A DNA stretch of 64,000 bases from Mastigias papua (GCA_964019165.1 OZ025267.1:16402079-16466078), one strand, 5' to 3'. Shown: positions 1-61,232, numbered from the stretch's first letter. The notes: generated by a model from the letters alone, not told the origin. Translations and numbers: made by a program.

Positions 1-935
1 AATAGTCGTTCACTCTCCACACAAAGGCGAATAGATACCTAAGAAACACCTGATGGATATAAAGTTAAATCCCTTTAAGTCGGACTCAGGATAAGTCGGA
101 CTTTCGCTTAGTCGGAATGATTGTTTATTCTCCTTGGATTTATCCACAAAAATCAGGCGAAGAAATTTCGTTTAAGTCGTATCCCGGATAAGTCGGACTT
201 TCGCTAGGTCGTACCGATTCTATAAGTCCCTTCGGCCAAAATACAGCACTATACTCGGATTAGTTACTCCATTTTCCCGAAATGTAGCTTTTAATATTCT
301 ACGGTTTGAAAGTTTTGTGGGAAATGAAAGTTTAAAAGGTCTATTAGAGTGGAATGCTCGAGTACTCGTCTAAACAGAGGAGAAACGAGTGCTAAAAACT
401 GACGGAAGCATGGATTTCCAAAGCAGACGTCGTCAGGACTGTTTGAGGGAAATCTAAGATTTATGATGAAGTAGAGGAAAACAACAGAAATTCAACAGGC
501 TACTGAGAAACACTTGTGACGTTTCCATGTTCATAGAAAGTGGCAAATAAAAAAACACTTGTCAGCTTTTCCATGTTCACAGAAAGTGGAGAAATGGGAC
601 GAATCACTTTGAATGCATCCTCCTTAACTGCGGTGGAGCTTACTCGTTCAATGAAACAGATGACAATTGCAAACCTTGTTCAAAAGCAGTGGAGAACTTT
701 CGTTATCATTAAATCTTTAAAATGGTCTATAGGAATATGACTGTGTATTATTTGTATCAACAGCCTGAAGATGACTAAGCAAAATCTTGATATGTTAGAC
801 TTTTTCGTACTTTTTCACGAAAATCCGACTTTAGTAAAAGACTCAGTTAACCCTGACATTCGTTAACTCGGACCAATTTCCAATTTCCCTTGACAGCCTG
901 ACTTAACGGGATTCTACTGTAATAGGGAGATCTAG
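1..935. mobile_element. Probable remnant of a pogo/Tigger-like element
   Basis: Positions 62-110 and 171-220 are diverged direct copies rich in AAGTCGGACT. The segment ends near 907-932 with GACTTAACGGGATTCTACTG, the form of a Tigger/pogo terminal repeat (CAGTAGAATCCC... on the other strand). Two imperfect direct copies of a 35-nt unit lie at about 508-541 and 557-592. The small open frame at 540-740 shows no transposase motif. The left end is outside the window. Confidence 0.35.
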
Positions 936-1593
936 AGAAAGAGAGTGGTAAAGCTCTATCATGAAGCTGATGACCCAATATAAGTTCACAGATTATATAA
1001 GGTACTAATTAACCTAACCGAACAAAACCAATTGGGACAAATAACACGCAACTCATTACAAGTATTATCTCTCTATACAGGAACTAATCAGTGGTGCGCC
1101 AAAGGACTTCTGAGTAAGGGGTGCAGCACAAAATTACAGCCGCCAAAAAAAGAAACATAATTAATCACACACAATGATCGTTATTCCAACTTTTACAGAC
1201 AAGCCAAAAAATTACCGACGATTTCTACAAAACATGGGGCAACAACAATAATCTCAACTACTAAATTAGGCATGCAACTAATACTAAGTGCAAATGCAGA
1301 TATTCCCTTGCTGCCTGCTCGCACCATTTAGTGGGGGGGGACCCAATCCCGCATGAATTCTGCAAAATTCTCTCAAACAGTCCCTGTTTCTGTACCCCAG
1401 TTACAATATGGGGGAATGCTTTGCTCAGGGGTTGGGAACCTTTTTGTCGACGAGAATAACAAAGCCAAATAGTCTAATATCTATTTCTCTGAGAGGCAAA
1501 TAATATTTCTAATATTGATTACAGCCATACACATGAAGTTTTACGAAGGGCCTACAATTCTATATTAGAATGTGTCTCTGAATATAGTCTTTT

Positions 1594-1862
1594 TAGGGAC
1601 CGTTCGTTATTTATGCCTAAGGCTGAAGAGACATGTTTACTTAGGTAATTTTTGTTGCTACCCAACCTTTTGCACGATAAAAATAATAGTTACCCAACCA
1701 ATACAGGGCTATTTCTGAATAATTTTCTGAATGCATTTTATTCACCTAACCTTTGAGAGACACAAAATATAATATACCCAACCTAAATGCTGCCCGAAAA
1801 ATCATTTACCCAACCTATTTCTCTTCAGCCCCAACCTGAGGCATGAATAATGAGGGTCCCCT
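1594..1862. mobile_element. MITE, imperfect terminal inverted repeats
   Basis: The left end AGGGACCGTTCGTTATTTAT and right end AATAATGAGGGTCCCCT are imperfectly inverted over about 38 bp, including a shared GCTGAAGAGA/TCTCTTCAGC block. The interior is AT-rich with repeated CCCAACC. No coding capacity. Confidence 0.6.
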
Positions 1863-2995
1863 AGCAGCGTTGCTATGCTGAAGCAAACCATTCCTAGTTA
1901 CATGGATGAGTTAAATTGCACGATAATGCCCGTTAACGCAAGAGAAACATTATACAAACTAGAAGCTATATAATCGAAAATCACCCTAAGAGCTTTATGT
2001 ACAATTCAGAATTGAAGCCACGAATAAAGTTAGTGGATCCAGCAGCATTGATGTTTAATCTATAGATAGACCTGCTGGGGCGAATAATATGATAATGATA
2101 AAAATCAGGGCCACCGAGAGGGGGACATGGGTGAAGCTCTTCGGTGACTTTTATTATAATTACTATAAAATTCCTTAAAGTTGGTTGATACATTGTTTGT
2201 ACATTAAACTAATTAAGATCAACTAAATTCTATATTAACGTCATCAGGGGTCAGGCGTATTGCATTTGCCCCAGGCCCCATAAAGGCTCTTGGAGGGCCT
2301 GATAATAATGCTAATTATAACAAATATCGGAGACACCAGCCTAAACAACTGAAAAAATCCTTTTATACATTATCGTTTTTGGATATAATTATTCTATCGT
2401 TTTTGTACAGTATGATATATTTTGCTATCAAACCTGAAGTACAACACAAGACAAATACATGCATATACATACACGAGGCCGATTGACCAATCAGCAACAC
2501 AGTTGAGATGCTATCGAATATTCCATGCTTCTGTCACCTTAGATGAACTCTAAAACAACCATCATTTAGTTTCGTATACCTGAAATTACAAAATGGTCAA
2601 ATTTATAACAATATAATTAGTGATGTGAAATTATAAGTAAATTCTTGTTCCTTAGGTAAAGAGTACTTGAATTGGTTAAGGTATTGGATGCAAGTATTTA
2701 GGTGCACATATTGGGGCTACGGGTTACGTAATCAGCAGGCAGCCTCCTCGACCTTATATTTGAAGTCTCTTCAAAGATAAGGGGTGCTGAGGACGGGACA
2801 ACATTTCCCCCTACTGCAGCTCATTTCAAATTCACATGCAATTTTCTCTTCAATTTGCTGCGACAAAGGTCTACAGCTTCAGTAAAAATATAGCACATTT
2901 GAGAAAATGCCATCACACTTTCTTTGAATGCTAAAACAAATACACTTGAAATTTCTCGCAGCAGCTATATGAAATAAGGTGAGTAGAGGTGGTAT

Positions 2996-3347
2996 ATATG
3001 TTGTTTTTATAAGAAAAAAGTTTATAAGAAAATGAGGCTCAAAGGCCAAAAATCTTAAGAAAATGCTAAGAAAATCACGTGGCTCAAGTTCCAAAATTCA
3101 CCTTCTTACATGTCAAAAATCGATATAAACTCGGTCTTTACAAGCTCCTTTGCACAGATCGAAACTTTTCTTTGATAACCTTTGATAGCAAAGATCAAAC
3201 TTTTTACAAAAAATAATGGTAACCTCTTTTAGCCAGTTTACTCCAATAAAAGTAAAGAAAGGCGTAAGAAACCCTCAGCTTCAATTTCGGGAAAAGTTAA
3301 GAAAATTGAAGCTCAGACAAAGTGGTTTTCTTATAAAAAAACGTGTA
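2996..3347. mobile_element. MITE copy A of the ATAAGAAA family
   Basis: The left end TTTTTATAAGAAAA and right end TTTTCTTATAAAAA are inverted. The interior repeats short AAGAAAA blocks. The outer right end ACGTGT is shared with copies at 24.6 and 56.4 kb. Confidence 0.55.
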
Positions 3348-4171
3348 TGTCTCCTGCTGTAAGGAAACAATACAGCTCTGATCATCAATCAGGCCCTGGG
3401 CTTCTCGACATCACCCCGATTAAATCTGGTTCTCCGGCTTCATGCACCATGATGAGCTCCTTGGCCATCTTCCCGGTCCAGACACAGTATAGATTATCTG
3501 GAAGAGCAGCATGTGAGGGGATTTCAAAATGACTCAAAACTTGAGGACCAGCTGCTGCATGATGTGAAAAAACTCACTCTTCATACAGTAGCAATCAAGG
3601 CCGCATATGCCCAGTGTGCACTCAAATCTAATCAAACTTCTCATCCGTCAGCACTCTTCTGGGCTTGAGTTTCGAAAGTGCTATCCTCAAGACCAAATCA
3701 CACGAACCTATCATCTCACCAACCCAAAAAATGGTTTTCCTCAATACTATGCTGCTAAGTGAAGAAGTACTTCAAATACCCCCAGTCCGTTGATATGAAT
3801 ACCGTGTGGCTATGCCATGTACAAAGATAGATACGCAGCGACTTCTATATCATATTCAAGTGCTTTCAGGTCGGCCTACACATACTAATTTCATGTTGAC
3901 CTATATAGTAACATGTCGAAGGTAAAAAATCAAATCAAAAAATCAATAACTTATGTTGTCTGTCATCAGTATTCATTGTTGAACTGTCACTGGGTAAATA
4001 ATTTCAAAATTAAATGAACATGTCAAAAACCAGCATCCCAAACATAGGGCCTAAATTTCATATCCGTTGAAGCATTCACCCCTAATACAGTAATCCTATA
4101 CAGTATGCAACGATTCATAGTATTCAATAAAAAAGGTGAGAAAAATCTATGCTTCAAGGCTTTGTTATTAC

Positions 4172-21317
<17,146 letters not shown>

Positions 21318-23870
21318 CTTTTCAACAGCAGATGTTCGTTATTGTTATGGTCTTACTTTTACTTCGATCGTACGTTGTAAACATCAACAACACAACCAAT
21401 GAACACAACAAACAGGAACCCAGGCGTAATGCGCAACAACAGCCACCAACCACAGGAAGTCCAAATGCGATGAGGCGCATGGGGAAACTTTCTCTGAAAA
21501 GCACTTTGGCGCACAAGCATATATTGGGAAATTGTTGAAAAATTGCACTTGCCGCACGGAAGACCATCAGACCGTCAGATTTTTCGAACGAAGTTTTCTC
21601 GTATTCAGTCCTTCAAGTTTAAGTCTAATATGTACCTATTCGTCGAATTTTTGAGCTCTTCCCCCTTGAGCTCACTTTTTGGAAATATTTGGGTGTGGCA
21701 CCCCACGCCTCTCAGTAGCTACGCCTCTGTTTACACCAAGGGTCATTTCTGAGAAGGTTGCCGTTTATTTCATTTTGAGTGCCAACTATATTTCGTGAGT
21801 TGCTTATGTTTTAATGAGCTGTTAAGTCATATAAAATCATTTGAACCTATGTTTGAACTAATGCTGAATCCATAGGAAAGGGTTGGTTTCAACTGTGTCT
21901 ATTTCAATAATGCCAAAACTGCTTTGATCCTTGAACAATTTGTCACTGGACATGCGCATAGCATGGTGATGGGACGGAAGGAGTTTAGGAAGGACATCAA
22001 ATTTTAAGCCTTGCTTTATTGGAATATCAATTGCCTTGGTAATTTGCGGTGGGTAGGCATCAAATTTTTTTAATACATTTCCACCATAAATATATTTTAA
22101 AAGTAAATTTCAAAACATTAAATTTTTTACGTGTGCATTCAGAAAGCTATGTGAGCAAGTATTATTGAGTATTCTTTATTTCTTTGATTCCTTTACCTTT
22201 TCAAATTCCCTTTCTTTCACATGCAGGCTGCGCTTTTTCGTACTCTCAAGCTCTTGACCCAAGATCAACCATTCAGAAATGCCCAAATCTTCAACACTAA
22301 ACGTACCGTTATTAAATTTCTGAGCCCTCCAATATGGACTTTTGCAGAAGTCTTTGCATATTCCTCAATTAAATCTTCTTTCATCACCACAATGCCATAA
22401 TGAACTATTAAGTATATGAAATGTGAATGCATGACTTGAGTTGCAATATTATTGGGGTAGGAAATATGTTCAGTATTTAAAATGGGGTTTTAAAATACTA
22501 TTGAACTTTTTGAATGGGGTAAAGAAACTGTTCCATTTGCCTCAAAACTTCTATCACCCTTGTACATTAAACATGACCCCCCGCATTAAACATGGCAAAT
22601 GCCTTAGCAAATTTCGTCCGCTTCAAATGATCGAAATGCTTTTAATTCCAGGTGTAGATACAAATACTTCGCCCACTAAATTATGAACTTGTTTTCATAC
22701 CTCAAACCCTCATGGGAAATTGACGTTTGTTATCGAAAACTCGAGCTGTGTTTCTACAGGACACCTAAATTGAGGGGACTGCCAGGTGGGTCAATTTTCA
22801 TTATTAATTGTAAGCACCCACGTCTGAAGTTCCAGCAAATGGACCCTTTTCTCTGATTTTTAGCTCAAAATTCTACCCCCTTTTTTCTTTGAAACCAGAG
22901 AAAAATTAAACCTTGATTTTAGAAAATCAAAGACAAAAGTTGAAATTGAACGTAAAAAAACCCCTTTTCTAAAATATTTGTTGTTTTTTCTCTAAAACGC
23001 TCCTTTTTCAAATTGCTGTGTCATAGCTTGGCATCAAATTGAACCCCTTTCTCAGAGATTTTAAAAACACGGGTGCTTACACTTGACAGTGAGAGCTGAC
23101 CCACCGGAGGGAACTGACAGTTCGTTTGAGGTAGCGAATGCTCGAGTTATTGGGTAGTACTCGAATAATCGAATGCCAGATCTTTCATTTTTAGCCACGT
23201 GATGCATCACAGTGAATATTTCACGCAAATCGATCTGGAAATATTAGTCAATAGGAAATACAGGCAGGATCGTGCCGCTGTGCCAATGCAGGGGTTGTGG
23301 GGCCCACACTTTCCACCTGTTGCATATGCGTAGGTGAATCTTTGTCTTTTCGGTAGCAGTTGGTGTAATAAATAATGCCTGTGGTCTATGATAGTGCCTT
23401 GTTCAAACCTGTTGGCAAATTTGCTTTGCAGCACCCAGGACTCAAAACTCCGGTAGCATGCCACGGAACAGAGAATGTGATATTGAAACAAATCCCCCTT
23501 ATTGCGTAGAATAATTGATCACCTCCAATCTTGTCGATAAACTGGTGAAATCACCCAATTCTACCCCTTTTTTCGAGAGGAGGCCAGCAGGGACGGTTTA
23601 AAAAGCTCTGTTTAATCGATAAAGTGCATTGCCATTCCTAATGGAATCCATTGTAGACAAAAGACATGTACGTAGCTATATCTAGAATTAATTTCTGTGT
23701 GTTTACTTAGTACTGGTGAGCTTGCATCAGATGCATACTGAATTTGATCAGGAGCTCAGCTGTACATTCAAAAAGTTGACGTAGACAACAAAGCTACATA
23801 CATAAGTCGATGATAACAGTTGAGTATAATCTCAGCATCAAGTACCGTTCAATATCGAGTAACTTTAAAA
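21318..23870. promoter_or_regulatory. Divergent (head-to-head) intergenic region
   Basis: These 2.55 kb separate the start codons of the N4BP2-like gene (minus) and the modular secreted gene (plus), so both promoters must lie here or inside first untranslated exons. Apart from the MITE at 22.8-23.1 kb I see no clear core-promoter motif. Confidence 0.5.
22771..23121. mobile_element. MITE in the divergent intergenic region
   Basis: The left arm GAGGGGACTGCCAGGTGGGT...TGTAAGCACCCACG and right arm ACGGGTGCTTACACTTGACA...GACCCACCGGAGGGAACTG are imperfect inverted repeats of about 48 bp. The interior is poly-purine and poly-pyrimidine rich. No coding capacity. Confidence 0.6.
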
Positions 23871-55076
<31,206 letters not shown>

Positions 55077-55327
55077 TCATTTGTACCATTAAGTATTTGA
55101 ACAGTATGAATCATTTCGAAAGCGATACTAATTATATTAATATGATAAAATTATAGGAAACACTATGTTTGAACTTTAATATTTGAACTATCTAAGGTAT
55201 TTACTTCATCTATATTTGTAATATTTGAAGCTGAAACTAAAGAATTTCTAATATTTCACTGGATTTAAAGTCTATGGAGTGTCCAGTGAAACTACCCCAA
55301 TAGCAGCACAATTATCAAGCGAATTTC

Positions 55328-55333
55328 AATAAA
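55328..55333 (+). terminator. Candidate polyadenylation signal AATAAA of the modular gene
   Basis: AATAAA lies about 250 nt after the proposed stop codon, with no further domain exon recognised downstream. Single hexamers are common in AT-rich DNA, so this is supportive only. Confidence 0.4.
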
Positions 55334-55713
55334 GCAACGTGTGATATTGAGATCGTTAAATGAAAACATATTTTTGCATTTAATCCTCGCCAAAACATTT
55401 GAAAGATTTTGCAAATTTCCACTGAATTCCTCTTCTCATCCGTCACTGTGCAACGTGGTTGCAGTATCGCCTTTTAGATAGTCATTTCCTACAAAAGAAT
55501 TCAATATTGATCGTGGGGTGGAAAGGGTAGAGGCGTGGGAAATCGACAATACCCACTGTTGCTCGAGGGAAGTTGCTGTCAAGGATTAATTATATTTAAT
55601 CATTCCAAATAGTTTTGGTGAGGATTGCAGCATATATATTAATCAATCGCTATTTAATGCATTTTATCATTCATGCTTACACCTAAAGACGTTTGAATAG
55701 CGGTAAATAAATA

Positions 55714-56191
55714 CATGGTTGCCACAGAACCTGGAAAACCTGGAAGACCTTGAAAGCAAGGAAGACCTAGAAAGATATCCATGTGTTAGGAAACTCAATG
55801 GAAACCTGGAAAAGTCACTGAAATCTGTTGAAAAATTATATAAGTCAGGGAAAGTCAGGGACAGTCAGGGAAAGTCAGGGAATAATTTTCTGTTAGTGTT
55901 TGTCTTAATGGTTTGATTCTACAATATGATATTATGTCTTAGTCTTAATGGTGTGGACACATATCAATCATACTTATGACACTTTTTTCATGTCTTTATT
56001 GCATGCTGTTGCCCTGACATAGTAGGGTAGTCAGTGTCCTTGCAGTAAATTGTGCGTGGGCACAGAGAACGTGGCTCATAGTGGACACATCCAACTAAAG
56101 TCCACCACCCGAGTCTGTAGTGGCTGGCACAGCCCTTTTTGGTCATGGAAGAGTCAGGGAATTTCACTTTTCATTTTCTGTGGCAACCATG
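55714..56191. mobile_element. MITE with 15-bp terminal inverted repeats
   Basis: CATGGTTGCCACAGA and TCTGTGGCAACCATG are perfect inverted ends. The interior has repeated CCTGGAA and a (AGTCAGGGAA)n array at about 55845-55885. No coding capacity. It lies downstream of the modular gene. Confidence 0.75.
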
Positions 56192-56425
56192 AAGTATGAT
56201 AATTCTACATATTTATGTGTTTGATTTCAACTGATAACTTTTCTTATTTCAGCTATCTAATTGTCACAAGAAGATCCTGAACTCTTTTCGATACTAAAAC
56301 ATGTAAACCTTTGATTCTATATGCTTTCAGTAACGTAGGACTCAACAGATTAATTGCATATTAATAATCACAAAAGCTTAATATGTCATGTTTGTTTGTG
56401 TAACCTGCTTAGGGGGAGGCTGCAT

Positions 56426-56792
56426 ATACGTTCTTTTTTCTGAGAAAGTGGTTTTTAGGAAAGCAGTACTTGGCTGCTCGAAAAGTTAAGAAAGTTCAGT
56501 GCTGGAATTTTTGAGACCTAAGAAAGTTGTTAAGTTGATACACATTTGAAGTTCCAATTTTCACGCAGAGCTATCACATCTTTTGCTTAATTTGCATTGA
56601 TTTCCTATGAAAATCCATGCACTTCAGTGTTGTGTTTGTGTAGTGGCAGTCCGTCTGCATAGCACTGCAGTGGTGTACAAACTCAGATGTCCTTGATACG
56701 AAAGTGTTCGGAAAGTTTCAATACTGAAATCATGAGAGAATTAAGAAAGTTTTAGTGCTGGGAGAAAATGGTTTCTTATAAAAGTCGTGTAT
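56426..56792. mobile_element. MITE copy C of the ATAAGAAA family
   Basis: ATACGTTCTTTTTTCTGAGA at the left and TTTCTTATAAAAGTCGTGTA at the right are imperfectly inverted. Repeated AAGTTAAGAAAGTT blocks lie inside. Confidence 0.55.
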
Positions 56793-57629
56793 TTGAATAA
56801 GTGGCACGTACGATGTTCTGTGCCTGCGATTGGCTGCTGCAGTTTTCCTGTCATTTGGAAGTTGCTTTGATTCCTGGCTCGGTCGTATTCACTATACGTC
56901 TGCTTTCTCTTGATGTGCTGTGCAAGTTACCCCACGCATTATGGAATCAAATCTCGGATTTCTTGGATGTGAAAATACCTTCTTTAGAACTTCCTGTAGT
57001 TTCTATATGCATTGAGAATGTAATGAAGAAGTGTTTATGGTCCTTTGGCCCAATAGAGCATTGAAGCACAGTATTGAATATGTCAGATGTTAGAAAATAA
57101 AATCTTTCGCTTCAAAGTTAGAACATAACTGATAGAGAACTCTTCTGATACACTTAAAATGTAATCATTTAAATGGAAATGCATGGTTTACTATTTGATC
57201 ATATCACTAAGCTAAGGGTAAGCATAATTGATGATTAAATGGCATACAGCAAGAGTAAGCGTCATTCAATGTAGGTTTTCTTATTGTGATAAAAGTCTCA
57301 GACGATTGGCATTACATTATAAATTAATTGTTTCATGCAAATCTTTTTGTCTACCGGAATGTTTATTGCATCATAGTACTTGGAATGCATGGCGCTGCTG
57401 TAAGGGAATTCATGCATATATTTGCCATGACTTGTTGTATTTCATTTGCCTTTCTTCCAAGTTATTGTTATATATATGAATACTGTTTTGTGATACATCA
57501 ATTGCATGTCACTGAGAATCATCTTTTTTCCTAAGTTGGTGAAAATTAGAGAATTTCAAGTCTAGTAAGTCTAAGAAATGGTTGCTTTTGGTCGAGGATT
57601 GGACAATTTCTGAATAACAACTCAAGGAG

Positions 57630-57709
57630 CCCGGTTTTCATTCCCGGTTTTCATTCCCGGTTTTCATTCCCGGTTTTCATTCCCGGTTTTCATTCCCGGT
57701 TTTCATTCC
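57630..57709. repeat. 13-bp tandem repeat, six copies
   Basis: The unit CCGGTTTTCATTC is repeated six times with essentially no divergence. Confidence 0.95.
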
Positions 57710-57848
57710 TACAAGTGGGTGATCTAGGTACCAATAAAGCGTCCATTGGGTAGAGCTTTTTCATTGATATATACCCGCCGAGAGCTAGTATAGGGTCGAG
57801 GGTAAATGGAAAATATTGGGACCCGATATCACTATTTTACTATTTATA

Positions 57849-57886
57849 AAGCATTTCAAAGAATCATTTCAAAGAATCATTTCAAA
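57849..57886. repeat. 13-bp tandem repeat, three copies
   Basis: The unit CATTTCAAAGAAT is repeated about three times. The sequence differs from the array 140 bp upstream, but the period is the same. Confidence 0.85.
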
Positions 57887-58090
57887 GCTTTTGGGAGCCC
57901 CTCTCAGGTTCGGGCCTCAAGACAATCTATCCGTGCCTCCCTTGGTCGTCGTGACAAATGTTTGTACTTAAGGGACAAAGCTGTAGTTTTTCTACTATAT
58001 AGAAGTTCAGACAGAGTTTGTCTATGAAGGGAACTGTTTTGCCTATCATATTTCTGTAAATGAGAAAATTTCTCAATACACTGCATTTGT

Positions 58091-58096
58091 TTTATT
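58091..58096 (-). terminator. Candidate polyadenylation signal of the channel gene
   Basis: AATAAA on the minus strand lies about 315 nt after the channel stop codon. It is plausible but unproven. Confidence 0.35.
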
Positions 58097-58410
58097 GAAG
58101 TAGCGCCCCAGTGCTATTATATCGTTCTATTATATTAGATATATTTTAGGTCAGATTTGCGCCATATGTGAGGTGCAATAAAACGGCCAAGTTTCATTAA
58201 GACATATTTCTCTTCTTGAATTTTCTCTTGCATTTCATGAGATCTGAACTCCTACCGTGGTTCCTCAGTATTCATGCCTAACTGCTCTGGATAGTACATG
58301 CTATGCGAATATTAAGATTCTTTGATTTCAAGTCTTTCGTCTCCCTTACACGTGACAGCATGCAATAGTGGTACATTAGGCCAGTCTTGTGAGTCTTTAG
58401 AATTTGATCA

Positions 58411-59039
58411 TCAACGATCCTCCTTGCGAAAAAGCACCATGCTTCGAAATCTCCTTGACTGCATAAAAATCGCGGATGCGGAGACAACGCCAATTATTAT
58501 TGAAATAGCTAACAACAGTCTATCTAGTACTTTCGCAGCAACTTTCCATTCTTCCGCATTTTTGTTCGAGTTGTTGCTCTTCTTTCCGACTGCATTTCTA
58601 AAACCTCCTCCATCGCTTCTCTTCTTACTCACCCTCCGCACCAGCAATGGTGACGTAGATCGTACGTTCGTCTCATTTTCTCCTTCCTCGTGATTACTTC
58701 TGTCCTTCAAGGAACCTCGCATTGACCCTATCCGTGAGAGGTTTGCTTTTTCAGACTCGATATCGTTGCTGATGTGTGAGATTTGCGCTAAATTGATTGT
58801 ATTGCTACTAAGTGCTTTCGAAAAGGTCGAATCCAATTCACCAAGCTCCTCTTCAAATGGTGATTCGTTCTCAAATCGCCGCTCTTTTGTTTCGACTCGA
58901 AATAGCCGCGCTAACCTTCCAAGCAGTATCTTACGAATGAAAGGCGACATTTTTTGGTTGCGATGGTAAAAGTTCAAAACGAGACAATTCATCGCCATTG
59001 CCATTCCAATTTCAAATATGGATACTGTGTAGTATATCC
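58411..59039 (-). CDS. Cys-loop ligand-gated channel (nicotinic receptor-like) last exon: TM3, cytoplasmic loop, TM4
   Basis: This open exon of about 209 codons starts after a pyrimidine-rich acceptor (TGGTAG then GGATATAC). It encodes TM3 (GIYYTVSIFEIGMAMAMN), the post-TM3 motif VLNFYHRNQKMSPFIRKILL, a polar cytoplasmic loop of about 120 residues with many Ser and acidic residues, the pre-TM4 EEWKVAAKVLDRLLL, and TM4 (LAISIIIGVVSASAIFMQ), then stops at 58411. This layout is that of the nicotinic acetylcholine receptor branch of pentameric channels. The usual DW before TM4 is EW here. The ligand-binding domain and TM1-TM2 would lie at higher coordinates, but I could not find them before the window ends. 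It is either the 3' exon of a gene with a long intron or a stranded fragment. No frame damage is seen within it. Confidence 0.8.
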
Positions 59040-59139
59040 CTACCATTCGAATGATAAATGATTAGAAAGTAAAATCTCAAATAGCGTATATTATTCAACA
59101 GAAATTAGTCAGTAAATCTCAATGAGTGATAAGCTGCAA

Positions 59140-59412
59140 TGCCTGCCAAAAGTGGTTGAAACACCCAACGTGTTGAGGAATTTCAGACTCTTGTCACTTT
59201 TCTGTGACACAATAAGAATGTAAACTCCTTCCCCCTTCTAACAATATTGAGTCGGTAGCCGAAACCCATAGCATTGTACATAGGGATCACATCTACCCTT
59301 GGGGTTTTTGTGCTTGTTTGAGAGAACACTGCTTATCTGAGGGGGAGGGTATGCTATAGCTTGCCTATGGCGTAAATCATGCAAGGTGTTAACAAAATTT
59401 TTGGCAGACATT
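59140..59412. mobile_element. Dispersed repeat / MITE, copy 2
   Basis: This is in the same orientation as the 46.3-kb copy. The ends TGCCTGCCAAAA and TTTTGGCAGACA are imperfect inverted repeats. It sits just upstream of the channel exon, in its presumed intron. Confidence 0.65.
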
Positions 59413-59520
59413 TTAGTTTGTTTGATTTCTGCCTTCAATCCACGCTTTTAATTACGAAGCGCAGTGACAATTGAATCGGCAGAAATATAGTACAGTAGAA
59501 GAGTGTACTATATAGTACAA

Positions 59521-59672
<152 letters not shown>

Positions 59673-61127
59673 TCAAGCATGTGTAGCATGTGTAGTTAAT
59701 TCTACTGCAATATTTCTGGCCTACATTCATTTTGGCTTATTTTTCGTCTTTTGACTAAGCAGTGCGAAGGCAAGAGGGAAAATATCATGCTAATGACCAA
59801 ATGAACTGAAGAAAATTACTAGTAGAGTTTTGTAACCTCTCGCGAGTGTCACACCTGGTTCATGCAAGCAACGACGTTCTATGACAGTCGTTCAAGAAAA
59901 TGTTTTTACGTATAGATATGATAGCAAGCAACTGTTGCTACTGAAGAATGTCCCAATGTCTTCTTCGGTATCGACAGCCAATAACAATGCAATTCCAAGT
60001 TTCTTCCTTTACATGTTTTCAATGCTGTTTTTGTCTTTATACTTCGATAGATTTCTGCTTGTTCTCCAGATCAGCTTACTTTTGTGTTACGCAGCAAAGT
60101 CTTAGTTTAATTTCAAAGCAACTTGGTTTCAAGTCTCTGCTTATTTGTTACAAAAATACGGTAGAAAGCCATATACCTCGGTTTAGTTCACTTTTAATAC
60201 GCTGCTGTTATCCGGCTCCCTTTATTTGTGTAATCAGACAAAAGTCATCTAACAGAATCTCTTTACAAGAAACCGTTGTAAATCTTTTGCTCTTACTGTA
60301 TTTGAGTTCATTATTGATCTTGATTTCTATTAACAAATAGCTTTCATTTTTCATATAGATGGTCAATACTTTATTTATCAGTTTCTTATCTTAAGAATTT
60401 TTTATTGTTATCATTTTTTCAATCAGAAACTAGCGTCTATTTCAAAGATCCGTAAACACACTTTGTGTTTTATTGATGTGTATTTAGCACGTATTTTGAG
60501 GCATAAGAGAGCAGGTTGCAGTGTCATAAAGTGTGTAAGTATTTCACTAACGTGCAAGCATTTCATAGCCTCACAATGAAACAAGCTGTGATCTACTGTA
60601 CAAAAATAAGGAAAGTCAAGCGTTGCTTTCAAATAGCCAATTGCCTTTTACCTACAATCAGGCATTTTACTTTGCAGTTAGGCTGTTACTTACAACGGCT
60701 GTTACTTGTATTTTACTGCCAATGTTATACAATCGGACGATACAACTACTGAGATCAGATTTTGAGCCAAATGAAGTTACAGAGAAAGCCAGGTCGAATA
60801 TTTTGTCTTCAAATATTTTGTATGCCAGTGTGTGAAGAGAGTGCCGTTGAATCTTTCTTTGGAGGCACAAATGACACTTTCTGATCTATCGCTACTTTCA
60901 AGATTTTTCTGTCCCGCCAAGATTTCCTATCTGATCTGTCTCAACTATGCACTTTTATCTCATATAGAATTTTCTCTAAAAATACATCAACTTATTCATT
61001 ATGATCAAAATTTTTGCCTATAGCATTATATTTGCTATTTTTTGTAGGATGACTATATACAGACTTGTGCAATTTTTGCACGTCTTCAGACAGCGTTAGG
61101 AGAATAAATTGTACAAATAACTTTGCT

Positions 61128-61190
61128 ATATATATAAATAAATAAATAAATACATATATATACTGTATATATATATGTATATATATATAT

Positions 61191-61221
<31 letters not shown>

Positions 61222-61232
61222 TTATATATGTG
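61128..61232. repeat. TA-rich array
   Basis: ATAAATAA units, then TATATA with TGTATA interruptions. A degenerate hammerhead-like hairpin lies just upstream on the minus strand (about 61051-61080). Confidence 0.88.

Larger units (their letters stand above)
935..4171. other. Region downstream of the N4BP2-like gene's last placed exon
   Basis: This holds the two MITE-like elements listed separately and probably the last short N4BP2-like exon and 3' UTR. A TGGGAACC-type hAT end (CAGGGGTTGGGAACC) occurs at 1428-1442 without a visible partner. No other gene is recognised. Confidence 0.5.

Noticed and set aside
56801..57064. 87-codon plus-strand frame with hydrophobic stretches
   Set aside because: No recognisable domain, no splice context, and it is adjacent to a MITE.
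58322..58969. Plus-strand frames opposite the channel exon
   Set aside because: They are shadows of the minus-strand coding exon.
61051..61080. Minus-strand hammerhead-like CTGAAGA with a GTGCAA/TTGCAC hairpin
   Set aside because: The GAAA segment is missing, so it is noted only as a degenerate relative.
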